Of a stretch of 64,000 nucleotides of DNA, positions 17,326-24,497 are shown one piece after another. Numbering within the stretch: the first letter of the stretch is position 1; the number at the start of each line of letters is the position of its first letter. The translations under genes were made by a program, and so were the position numbers. The stretch spans positions 310,001 to 374,000 of the forward strand of contig OZ245892.1 in assembly GCA_965229605.1 (NCBI GenBank), given 5' to 3'. This DNA comes from G965229605 sp965229605 (GTDB lineage: Bacteria > Pseudomonadota > Alphaproteobacteria > CBDDJK01). Under the pieces are notes generated by a model. The model made no database searches and was not told the DNA's origin. It worked only from the letters and a program-made list of their open reading frames with translations.

Positions 17326-18138
17326 ATGACTATCCGCCCGCCGATAAAACTCGATCATCCACATAGCGACACGATTGCCGTTGTCACTGGCGGGTCGCAA
17401 GGTGTCGGGCGGGCGATTGCTGAACGTTTGATTGCCGATGGCTGCACCCGGCTGATGATTTCGGGGCGTGATCTGGAAAAGGGGCAGGCAGCAGCCAAAG
17501 ATATGACACAGCGCACTGGCGCAGATGTCCGCTTCCTTGTAGCCGATATGGGCGATGTCAAAGCCGCGCAAGGATTGATTGATCAGACCGCTGCCACCTT
17601 TGGACAGGTCAATGTTCTTGCCAATGCGGCGGGTCTGTCCAATCGCGGGACAGTGCTGGATACCTCGGTCGATTTATGGGACCTGCTGTTGAATGTGAAT
17701 GCACGCGGGCCGTTTTTTGCCTTGCAGCGTCTGGCACAGCTGGCCCGTGAAAATAAACATGGCGCAACCTGTCTGACCATTTTGTCGGTGGCTTCCCATG
17801 TCGGGCAGAGCTTTCTGGCCCCCTATTCGGCCTCAAAGGCCGCGATGGTCACGGCAACCAAAAATGCCGCCATGTCCTTGCGCAGCGATCATATCCGGGT
17901 CAACGGGATCAACTGCGGCTGGATGGATACAGAAGGGGAAGATCAGGTACAAAGAAAATGGCACAGCGGCGGCGATGACTGGCTTGAAAAAGCCGAAGCT
18001 GCCGCCCCACTCGGCATGTTGGCCAAACCGGCCCATGTTGCCGCCCTTGCCAGCTATCTGCTGGGCCCCGAATCAGGAATCATGACCGGCGCCGTCATTG
18101 ATTTTGACCAATATGTCCCAGGTTCTTATCCAGAATAG
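17326..18138 (+). CDS. Short-chain dehydrogenase/reductase (SDR family)
   Basis: A 270-residue Rossmann-fold oxidoreductase. The cofactor motif TGGSQGVG lies at residues 21-28, NAAG near 100-103, and the catalytic Tyr167 and Lys171 in YSASK. The NGINCGWMDTEGE and LASYLLGPESGIMTGAVIDFDQ segments are usual for classical SDRs. The substrate is not evident. It follows murA by 33 bases with a GGAG ribosome site. Its stop codon lies within a micro-duplication of TATCCAGAATA (18127-18137 and 18143-18153). Confidence 0.85.
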   Translation: MTIRPPIKLDHPHSDTIAVVTGGSQGVGRAIAERLIADGCTRLMISGRDLEKGQAAAKDMTQRTGADVRFLVADMGDVKAAQGLIDQTAATFGQVNVLANAAGLSNRGTVLDTSVDLWDLLLNVNARGPFFALQRLAQLARENKHGATCLTILSVASHVGQSFLAPYSASKAAMVTATKNAAMSLRSDHIRVNGINCGWMDTEGEDQVQRKWHSGGDDWLEKAEAAAPLGMLAKPAHVAALASYLLGPESGIMTGAVIDFDQYVPGSYPE

Positions 18139-18153
18139 GGCCTATCCAGAATA
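18127..18153. repeat. Micro-duplication over the SDR stop codon
   Basis: Two copies of TATCCAGAATA with a 16-base period; the first contains the TAG stop of the SDR gene. See the cross-window finding on gene-end duplications. Confidence 0.6.
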
Positions 18154-18178
18154 ATATATGCCGTGCGCGTTTTCCTGG

Positions 18179-19147
18179 TTATGAACGGCGGAACAGGTCA
18201 CAGAGATCGCCTTTTCTTTCAGCTTGTGGCGTGACGATCACATAATCGTAAAGTGCAGAGTCTTGCAGCCCTTCTGATTCCTCGATCAACCCGATTGAAA
18301 CAATGGACAGATCAGGCTGGCGGCGGAGAAGATGGAAGGGCACTCCGCGATCCCGGCGCATATGCCCGCGCCCGGCAATCAGAATCGCCCGGTCGATAGC
18401 AGGCTGCTGTAAAGCCTGATCAATCTGCAAAGCAAAATGGGCATCAACTGCTTGCTGCGCCGCCGCCATACCATATAAATGTTCTCTTGGCACCGCCTCA
18501 CAATGGGCTTGAAATAATTCCTCCAAAAGCCCCTCATCATGATGCGCCGGAGGCAGATCACGCAGGTTTAACCGGTTAAATAATGAATGGGTGCGCGTGA
18601 TGTCCTGCTTGGCAATCGCCCGGATATCTGAACGTGACAAATTGCCCGCAAATAATTTGACCCCGCGCTTTGGCGCCAGTTCAAACAACGGTTCATAGAA
18701 TGAAAAATCAGGCCAGCCAGAGCTTTCCCACTCCAGCCGCTCAGCCAGGTCTGCGGGCAAGTGATCTCGGGGTGTGCTGGATAAATCTTTCAGAATTTCA
18801 GATTTTGTGACCGGCACCATTTCAAAAATAAGAGCAAGGCCGGGTGAAAGTTCATCTGCTATTTTGGCCTGTAGCTGGTGATGAATGGCATTATCGTGAA
18901 GCTCTCCCAGCAAAATAGCCTGAGCATCCTGAAGCCGGACAAGAAACTCGCTAAAGGGCAGAAAGGTCTTGCTGTCGGTATGAAAAACCGAAACCGGGAG
19001 AGAGTCGGGCAATTCTTCTGCCAGCGCAGGTCTTTGGCCTGATACAAAAAGAATCGCACAAAACCAGAGAAGGATCAGTTTTGTGCAAAGATAACCGGGG
19101 CCAAGAGTCCGCAGGTCAAGCACTCTCAAGCTGAAAGGATATCCCAT
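18179..19147 (-). CDS. ChaN-type heme-binding family protein, exported
   Basis: A protein of 322 residues in the ChaN/DUF399 family (erythromycin esterase-like fold). Members bind heme or iron at the cell surface in some bacteria. Characteristic segments are AILLGELHDNAIHHQLQAKI, the LAERLEWESSGWPDFSFYEPLF region, AGNLSRSDIRAI and the late ILIAGRGHMRRDRGVPFHL. The chosen ATG at 19147 gives a long signal with a hydrophobic stretch TKLILLWFCAILFVSG ending near AxA; no lipobox cysteine is seen. A GTG at 19123, just 2 bases after the upstream stop, is an equally plausible start. The gene directly follows the Fur-CinA gene, which would suit iron or heme regulation, but that link is inference. Confidence 0.75.
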   Translation of the reverse strand: MGYPFSLRVLDLRTLGPGYLCTKLILLWFCAILFVSGQRPALAEELPDSLPVSVFHTDSKTFLPFSEFLVRLQDAQAILLGELHDNAIHHQLQAKIADELSPGLALIFEMVPVTKSEILKDLSSTPRDHLPADLAERLEWESSGWPDFSFYEPLFELAPKRGVKLFAGNLSRSDIRAIAKQDITRTHSLFNRLNLRDLPPAHHDEGLLEELFQAHCEAVPREHLYGMAAAQQAVDAHFALQIDQALQQPAIDRAILIAGRGHMRRDRGVPFHLLRRQPDLSIVSIGLIEESEGLQDSALYDYVIVTPQAERKGDLCDLFRRS

Positions 19148-20127
19148 AAGACATCCAGCCCGTGGTCCAGAGTCTGCAGACGGACCTGCTGACGAGTTGG
19201 GCCTGAGAACTGACATTTGACCACATGCGAACTGTCAGAAAGCGAAGGCGCAACATCAATCCCGGTAAAGACCAGACCGACCGGTTTTTTTTCGCTGGCA
19301 GAGGGGCCAGCAACCCCGGTGACTGCAAGGGTCACATCGGCCCCGGTGATTTTTCGGCATCCGGCGGCCATGGCTTTGGCGACGGGCGCACTCACGGCCC
19401 CATGTTTGTCAATCAGGGCCGGATCAACGCCAAGAGTCTTGATTTTGGCCTGATTGCTATAGGTGACGAAGCCGCCAATAAACACATCCGAAGCCCCGGG
19501 GACCTCGGTTAAAGCCGCAGCAAACAGACCGCCCGTGCAAGATTCCGCAAAAGCCAGCTGCACCCCGCGCTTTCTGGCCAGATCAACAAGATCGGCGGTT
19601 TTTTGATATCTTTCATGACCAAATGATCCGGCGTTGCCGCTCAGGGGCTGGTCATAAAATAGCTTTGGTTTATGATTCGCTTCAAGCCTGCGCCCGTAAA
19701 GATCAAGTCGGCGATCCAGCAATTCATAGCCAAGCCGCTCGGCAACCTGTTCCTGCAATTCTTCAATTTTATCATCATGGAATTCAATGACATCGCCATG
19801 GTCGATATCAATCAAATGATCATGATGGTGACGCTTGATGACCTCATAGCGGGCGCGGTTATCGCCAAACTCATGGCGCATAATCAACCCGGCATCCTGG
19901 AACAGCTTCACCGTCCGATAGGCCGTAGCCAGCGACAAACGGGGGTCCTGCGCGCTGGCCCGCTGGTGAATAACCTCGACATCCGGGTGATCAACGCTTT
20001 CACATAAAATTTGCAGCACAATTCGACGCTGCGCAGTCAGGCTTAAACCTGCGCGCTTTGCCATGCTCAACAACCGGTTAAACCGGTCATCACTGGTACG
20101 CGATTCACTTGCAGGAGAGGGACTCAT
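19126..20127 (-). CDS. Fusion of Fur-family metalloregulator and CinA/PncC amidohydrolase
   Basis: One uninterrupted 333-codon frame contains two complete domains. Residues about 15-148 are a Fur protein: a winged helix with recognition segment LSLATAYRTVKLFQDAG, the metal-binding cluster HHHDH at 100-104, DVIEFHDDKIEELQEQ and the usual C-terminal LDLYGRRL. It lacks the Cys-x-x-Cys zinc site, as many alphaproteobacterial Fur/Mur proteins do. Residues about 175-333 are the CinA C-terminal (nicotinamide mononucleotide deamidase) domain, with FAESCTGG (Ser196), YSNQAK (Tyr223, Lys228), HGAVSAPVA and AVTGVAGP. The linker of about 25 residues is polar. Both families normally occur as separate proteins of about 140 and 160 residues. 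A lost stop between two adjacent genes could produce this; a sequencing error cannot be excluded. Confidence 0.85.
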   Translation of the reverse strand: MSPSPASESRTSDDRFNRLLSMAKRAGLSLTAQRRIVLQILCESVDHPDVEVIHQRASAQDPRLSLATAYRTVKLFQDAGLIMRHEFGDNRARYEVIKRHHHDHLIDIDHGDVIEFHDDKIEELQEQVAERLGYELLDRRLDLYGRRLEANHKPKLFYDQPLSGNAGSFGHERYQKTADLVDLARKRGVQLAFAESCTGGLFAAALTEVPGASDVFIGGFVTYSNQAKIKTLGVDPALIDKHGAVSAPVAKAMAAGCRKITGADVTLAVTGVAGPSASEKKPVGLVFTGIDVAPSLSDSSHVVKCQFSGPTRQQVRLQTLDHGLDVLWDILSA

Positions 20128-20157
20128 CGGTAACGATCAGAACAGAAGCCGACCCGA

Positions 20158-21186
20158 CTATCGGTAAAGGGCATCCTTTAATTTTTCTGTCAAACCCGCA
20201 TAAAGCGGGGCCACTTGCTCGGCATAGCCATTATAGGGCAAGGTTGGGACTCTGTCGCCTGAACTCAACAGGCGTTCGGTTGCCTGGCTCCAGCGCGGAT
20301 GGTCAATCTCCGGGTTGACATTGGCCCAGAATCCATATTCGCGCGGCTGTAATTCCTCCCAGAAGGTTTTCTCCCGATGCTCAACCACCCGAATCCGCAC
20401 AATCGATTTTGCTGACTTAAATCCATATTTCCAGGGCAAGACCAGCCGGACCGGGGCACCGTTTTGTTTGCGCAAAGGCTCTCCGTACAGGCCGGTTGCC
20501 ATAAAAGTCAGCTCGTTAAAAGCTTCTTCAATCGTGATCGCCTCAAGGTAAGGCCAGGGATACCAGAAGGACTTAAGCCCGGGCATCGTGTCTTCCTGCA
20601 CAGCCGATTCAAACAAAACATACCGGGCTTCGCTTTTTGGCTGAGCCGCTTTCATTAAAGCTGCCAGCGGGAAGCCACCCCAGGGAACCGTCATTGCCCA
20701 AGCCTCCACACAGCGCATGCGGTAAACCCGTTCCTCCAGCGGGAAGCGGCGGTGCAAATCGTCAAAATCCAGCGTCAAAGGGTTTTCGACCATGCCCTCT
20801 ATTGTGAGAGTCCAGGGCTCAATACGCATGGCTTGCGCGGTATCTGCAATTTCCTTATGGCTGCCAAATTCATAAAAATTATTATAGGCATAGACATCGT
20901 CCGAATCGCTGAGCGGACGTTCTGTAACCTCATAGGCCGTATTCCGGGCTGGCGGATAGAGGCCGGGAGGCACAGCAGCCTGCACAGATTTCATAAATTG
21001 CCAGCCAGCCAGACCGGCGGCAGAAAAACCTGCAGCCATTGCCACACCAGAGGATAAAAACCGCCGTCGGCTATAGTCGGAAGGTTTTGGATATATTGAA
21101 TTTTTTTGTTTTTCTGGCGTGCCAGAGCGCGGCGAATCCACGGCACTTTCTGGTAAAAACCAGGAGGGTCTTTTTCTGATCAACAT
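20158..21186 (-). CDS. msrP: Protein-methionine-sulfoxide reductase catalytic subunit MsrP (YedY)
   Basis: A 342-residue periplasmic molybdoenzyme that repairs oxidised methionine in envelope proteins. A twin-arginine signal is present: SRRRFLSSG at residues 39-47 followed by a hydrophobic stretch. The conserved molybdenum-ligating cysteine is Cys159 in RMRCVEAW. RLVLPWKYGFKSAKSI and the CVEAWAMTVPWGGFPL context are family hallmarks. The usual membrane heme partner MsrQ is not adjacent on either side, so electron supply must come from an unlinked gene. The start ATG at 21186 puts about 38 residues before the twin-arginine motif, a common length for this family. Confidence 0.92.
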   Translation of the reverse strand: MLIRKRPSWFLPESAVDSPRSGTPEKQKNSIYPKPSDYSRRRFLSSGVAMAAGFSAAGLAGWQFMKSVQAAVPPGLYPPARNTAYEVTERPLSDSDDVYAYNNFYEFGSHKEIADTAQAMRIEPWTLTIEGMVENPLTLDFDDLHRRFPLEERVYRMRCVEAWAMTVPWGGFPLAALMKAAQPKSEARYVLFESAVQEDTMPGLKSFWYPWPYLEAITIEEAFNELTFMATGLYGEPLRKQNGAPVRLVLPWKYGFKSAKSIVRIRVVEHREKTFWEELQPREYGFWANVNPEIDHPRWSQATERLLSSGDRVPTLPYNGYAEQVAPLYAGLTEKLKDALYR

Positions 21187-21352
21187 AGGTTTAATATAGG
21201 TCGAACTGGCTTGACTGGCAAGTGCTTATAGAAATTGGTCACCTTGACCATTCCCCAGATTATTCGGTTTTGATGATAAATTTTCTTGGCAGCGAGGCTA
21301 CGAATCAGTCTAGGCATAGTTTGAGGTTTACTGTTCAGAGAGGAGCCGTCCT

Positions 21353-21709
21353 ATGGACACTCAGGCAGCCATGCATGGGCCAGAAATTATCAATGGCTTT
21401 AACCAGTTATTGCAGGAAGTCGAGGACTTTCTGGACGGGACTGAATCGGTTGAAGGGGATGAGCCCTTGCACGAGTTGGGGCCGAGGATAAATGCGCTTT
21501 GTGCGGCAGCCTTGTCTCTTTCGGGGGAGGAGCTGCGGGAGGCCCGTGTGAAAATGCTGGAGGTCAAGGTCAAACTCCAGGAGCTTTCCTCTATTATGGA
21601 TAAAGCGGCCGAGGTCAGTCGTCATAATGAGCAGTTGAATCTTACCCCGGATTTGCCGGTGACGGTCGAGGAGAAACCACGAAAGCCCACAAAAAAAGAA
21701 GCAAATTAG
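21353..21709 (+). CDS. Small helical protein upstream of fliO, function unknown
   Basis: A 118-residue soluble, mostly acidic and predicted helical protein, with a Lys/Pro-rich tail (EEKPRKPTKKEAN). No recognisable family motif. The ATG is preceded by GAGAGGAG seven bases upstream, a strong ribosome site, which supports it as a real gene. It lies 52 bases before fliO in the same direction, so it may be a flagellar accessory or export chaperone-like protein; this rests only on position. An 11-base tandem duplication covers its stop codon. Confidence 0.6.
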   Translation: MDTQAAMHGPEIINGFNQLLQEVEDFLDGTESVEGDEPLHELGPRINALCAAALSLSGEELREARVKMLEVKVKLQELSSIMDKAAEVSRHNEQLNLTPDLPVTVEEKPRKPTKKEAN

Positions 21710-21725
21710 AAGCAAATTAGAAGCA
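21698..21725. repeat. 11-base tandem duplication over a stop codon
   Basis: The unit GAAGCAAATTA is present at 21698-21708 and 21709-21719 and partly again to 21725. The stop TAG of the small gene upstream of fliO (21707-21709) spans the junction of the first two units. Confidence 0.7.
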
Positions 21726-21761
21726 TAAAGTCTTGGTCAGCCTGCGTCGAGAGGAATAAGG

Positions 21762-22226
21762 GTGGAGTGGATACGCTATATTTCGGCCTTGCTGTTTGTG
21801 CTGGGATTAATTGGAGGCTGCGCCTATCTTTTGCGTCGCTATGGGATAGGCGGCGGGTTTAGCCGCCAGCGCAAGGGCCGTCCGTTCCGGCGCTTGCGGA
21901 TTGTCGAGAATCTGAGCCTTGATCCGCGCCGTCGCGTGGTTTTGATTGAAAAGGATTCGACTGAATATCTGCTGTTGTTGGGCCCGAACCGTGATCTGCA
22001 AATTGTCGATAGCGGGTATTATTCATCTTCAGAAGCAGAGGATTTTCTGGGTGAAGAGGATGTAGACGCCCAAGAAGGAATCACAAGTGGTTTTGCAGGT
22101 AAACTGGATAGGAAATTTTCAGATATCCTGAATAGTTCTGAAAAACCAGAGTCCTTATCTTCTCCAAAATCTGGCTCTTCAAAAAAGCGCAAGTCGGCTA
22201 AAGCGCAAAATGAGGATTTACCATGA
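21762..22226 (+). CDS. fliO: Flagellar biosynthesis protein FliO
   Basis: A 154-residue protein with one N-terminal membrane segment (residues about 5-23), then a short basic stretch and the FliO domain (RPFRRLRIVENLSLDPRRRVVLIEKDS spans about 40-68), and a low-complexity Ser/Lys-rich tail. FliO is an assembly factor for the FliPQR export-gate core. The GTG start at 21762 follows GAGGAATAAG. The stop overlaps the fliP start by 4 bases (ATGA), as usual for fliO-fliP. Confidence 0.85.
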   Translation: MEWIRYISALLFVLGLIGGCAYLLRRYGIGGGFSRQRKGRPFRRLRIVENLSLDPRRRVVLIEKDSTEYLLLLGPNRDLQIVDSGYYSSSEAEDFLGEEDVDAQEGITSGFAGKLDRKFSDILNSSEKPESLSSPKSGSSKKRKSAKAQNEDLP

Positions 22227-23005
22227 TCCGGTCTATATTTGCACGGTGCCGGGGAGGGTTGCTTTTTCTGCCGCTTGTTATCGGCCTGAGTTTTATCGGC
22301 CTGAATCTTGTCGGAATTGATCCGGCTGTCGCCCAGTCAGTGACTCTTGATATCGGCGAAGGCGGGACCGTCACCGGGCGGCTGGTTCAAATGATCGCGC
22401 TTTTAACCGTTTTATCATTGGCGCCATCTCTTTTGGTGATGATCACCGCTTTTACCCGGCTGGTCGTGGTCTTGTCGTTCCTGCGCACAGCGATTGGAAC
22501 GCAGCAAGCTCCGCCAAATTCCGTGATGATTTCGCTGGCTCTCTTCTTGACATTTTTCATCATGCAGCCAACCCTGGAGCAAGCCTGGGATCAGGGTGTG
22601 TCGCCTCTGATTGATGAACAGATCACAGAAACACAAGCCTTTGAGCGCACAGTTGCCCCGTTCCGGTCTTTTATGCTGGCCAATGTGCGCCCAACCGATT
22701 TACGGCTTTTCCTGGATATTGCCGGGATTGATCTGGTTGAAAATCCTGATGAAACGCCGCTACGGGCCCTGATTCCGGCTTTTATGATTTCAGAATTAAA
22801 GCGCGCATTCGAAATCGGATTTCTTCTATTTGTGCCGTTTTTGGTCATTGATATGGTGGTCGCCTCGGTTTTGATGTCGATGGGGATGATGATGCTGCCT
22901 CCAATGATGGTGGCCCTCCCCTTCAAGCTGATTTTCTTTGTGATGGTGGATGGCTGGTATATGGTTGTCGGCTCGCTGGTCAAAGGTTTTACCGCAGGAT
23001 TATAG
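22223..23005 (+). CDS. fliP: Flagellar type III export protein FliP
   Basis: A 260-residue inner-membrane export-gate subunit. An N-terminal signal ends near PAVAQS. The conserved core includes PSLLVMITAFTRLVVVLSFLR-type sequence (residues about 72-92), GTQQAPPNSV, a periplasmic loop, and ALIPAFMISELKRAFEIGFL followed by SMGMMMLPPMMVALPFKL. Five FliP with FliQ and FliR form the gate for flagellar protein export. fliQ is not downstream; the next gene is convergent after 8 bases, so fliQR/flhB lie elsewhere. Confidence 0.95.
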   Translation: MIRSIFARCRGGLLFLPLVIGLSFIGLNLVGIDPAVAQSVTLDIGEGGTVTGRLVQMIALLTVLSLAPSLLVMITAFTRLVVVLSFLRTAIGTQQAPPNSVMISLALFLTFFIMQPTLEQAWDQGVSPLIDEQITETQAFERTVAPFRSFMLANVRPTDLRLFLDIAGIDLVENPDETPLRALIPAFMISELKRAFEIGFLLFVPFLVIDMVVASVLMSMGMMMLPPMMVALPFKLIFFVMVDGWYMVVGSLVKGFTAGL

Positions 23006-23013
23006 CGACTTTT

Positions 23014-23448
23014 TTACGGCAAGTGCTTTTCAACCAGGCTTTCCAAAAATTGTAACAACCGTGTAAATTCATATTGTTCATAGCCAAGGTCAATCGCATC
23101 GCCTGCATTATTTGTTGTGGCAAGTTTTCGATCCAGATCGTTTAAAATCCGCTTCACCAGCCGGATAAGCAGCCTGATTTCGCTGATGGATAAAGGGTCC
23201 ATGATTGTTTTTTGCTCAAAGGTCAGCCAGGCATAGCGTTCAAGACTGCGCGGAGCGGCATCAACCAGCCGGGCAGACAAATTCACCCAGTCATCCTCAA
23301 AACGCTGATGGAAACGATAGGCCAGACTGCCTTCCCCCTGATTAGGGGCGCGATCCACGAATTGATCCAGCCATTCCATCAGCCGCATGAACTGCCAGTT
23401 TTCCAAAACCAGGCGGGTAGGGAAGGATTGGCTCTTATTGTCATCCAT
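23014..23448 (-). CDS. Conserved-looking protein of unknown function
   Basis: A 144-residue soluble protein without a recognised family. It is rich in aromatic and charged residues and looks all-helical (FMRLMEWLDQFVDRA, RYAWLTFEQKTIMDPLSISEIRLL, YEFTRLLQFLESLVEKHLP). It follows the Tim44-like gene on the same strand, separated only by a 15-base tandem repeat array, and ends 8 bases from fliP. Codon usage resembles its neighbours. A function cannot be proposed. Confidence 0.55.
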   Translation of the reverse strand: MDDNKSQSFPTRLVLENWQFMRLMEWLDQFVDRAPNQGEGSLAYRFHQRFEDDWVNLSARLVDAAPRSLERYAWLTFEQKTIMDPLSISEIRLLIRLVKRILNDLDRKLATTNNAGDAIDLGYEQYEFTRLLQFLESLVEKHLP

Positions 23449-23449
23449 A

Positions 23450-23524
23450 GGCGATCAGGTCATAGGCGACCAAGCCACGGGCGATCAAGCCACGGGCGAT
23501 CAAGCCACAGGTGATCAGGTCGCT
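23450..23524. repeat. Five tandem copies of a 15-base unit
   Basis: Units begin at 23450, 23465, 23480, 23495 and 23510 with consensus GGCGATCAAGCCACG; copies 3 and 4 are nearly identical and the outer ones diverge. The array fills the gap between the Tim44-like gene and the 144-residue gene, both on the minus strand, and its last unit contains the stop codon of the former (complement of 23515-23517). Four units contain GATC. There are no spacers, so this is not CRISPR. Confidence 0.85.
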
Positions 23525-24342
23525 GTTGCGGTCCCTGATAAAAACCAGTTGGGATCAGCAGAACGCATATCCCGGTTAAATGTCCATAAATCGGTGATGC
23601 GATTAACCTGGCTGGGGCTGCCTTCGATGATTTTTTCTTCTTCGTCCACAATCAGATGCACTTGCTCGGTCTCAAAGGCAACCGTGATACTGGCAACAGA
23701 CCCCTTGACCTGCGCCGCCGTAATCTGCGGGGGTTCGACAGCCAAAAGCGTATCCTTGCAAAGCAGTCCCTTCTTTTCGCGCTGATCAATGACTTTGGCA
23801 AAATTCCGAAACACATCAGACGTCAATAGAGGCTGCAAGCCTTCCCGGTCGCCATCACAAAAGGCCTGAAAAATGGTTTCAAAGGCATAAAGGGACCCGG
23901 CAATAAAGCCATCAGCATCAAACTCTGAATCCATCTTGCCCATCTGGGTCAGAGCCTTCGCAATTTTCGGGTCCCGCATATAGTCTGGTAAATCCTCGCT
24001 CTCCACCTCATCGGAACGGCCAAAAGCAGCCTCGATCACTTTATCGGATTTGCCAGATTTTCCTTTGCTGGGCTTGCCTTTGTTGGATTTGTCTGGGCCG
24101 GACTTAACCGTTTTTCCAGACGGGCTTTCGGAATTTTTCTTGCGGGTCAAGGTGCCAAGAACAGAATCAACAGAATCCTTGCTGTCTTCTTTGCGGCTTC
24201 GGCGCACAGAATTGGAGGCTCCAGGATCGGTCGGGTTCTGGTCTTCATGGCCAATGCGCTTGCCCAGCACACCTGCCAGCTTCCAGACAAGAAACACCGC
24301 AACAGCCGCGAATATTAGAAGATCAAGAGGTATGCCGCCCAT
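23515..24342 (-). CDS. Tim44-like (TimA) membrane-associated protein
   Basis: A 275-residue protein with an N-terminal membrane helix (LDLLIFAAVAVFLVWKLAGVLG), a basic Lys/Ser/Gly-rich linker to about residue 105, and a C-terminal Tim44 domain from about 125 (FIAGSLYAFETIFQAFCDGDREGLQPLL, then VASITVAFETEQVHL and TDLWTFNRDMRS). In alphaproteobacteria TimA is a membrane protein of the mitochondrial Tim44 family. The usual neighbours mltA and secB are absent. The stop codon lies in the 15-base repeat array. Confidence 0.85.
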   Translation of the reverse strand: MGGIPLDLLIFAAVAVFLVWKLAGVLGKRIGHEDQNPTDPGASNSVRRSRKEDSKDSVDSVLGTLTRKKNSESPSGKTVKSGPDKSNKGKPSKGKSGKSDKVIEAAFGRSDEVESEDLPDYMRDPKIAKALTQMGKMDSEFDADGFIAGSLYAFETIFQAFCDGDREGLQPLLTSDVFRNFAKVIDQREKKGLLCKDTLLAVEPPQITAAQVKGSVASITVAFETEQVHLIVDEEEKIIEGSPSQVNRITDLWTFNRDMRSADPNWFLSGTATAT

Positions 24343-24431
24343 TGGTTTCGCCTGACGAATTTAGTTTTGCACAGGTTTAATTTAACGCAAGTTTAGTTTC
24401 GCGCTCTGATAAACACATACCCTATATGATA

Positions 24432-24462
24432 GGGGATGACAGCGCACAATTCAAGTCACCCC
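24432..24462 (-). terminator. Weak hairpin after rpoC
   Basis: On the minus strand GTCACCCC's complement pairs with GGGGATGAC (24455-24462 with 24432-24440), eight pairs with one bulged base and a 14-base loop, 36 bases after the rpoC stop. No T-run follows. An alternative small stem CCCTAT/ATAGGG at 24420-24434 competes for the same bases. It could be the end of the rpoBC operon, with low certainty. Confidence 0.35.
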
Positions 24463-24497
24463 TTCAAAGTTTATACCATCTATAGATCAGCCCGGAA

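Noticed and set aside
23450..23524. CRISPR-like array
   Set aside because: The repeat units abut directly with no spacers, and there are no cas genes.
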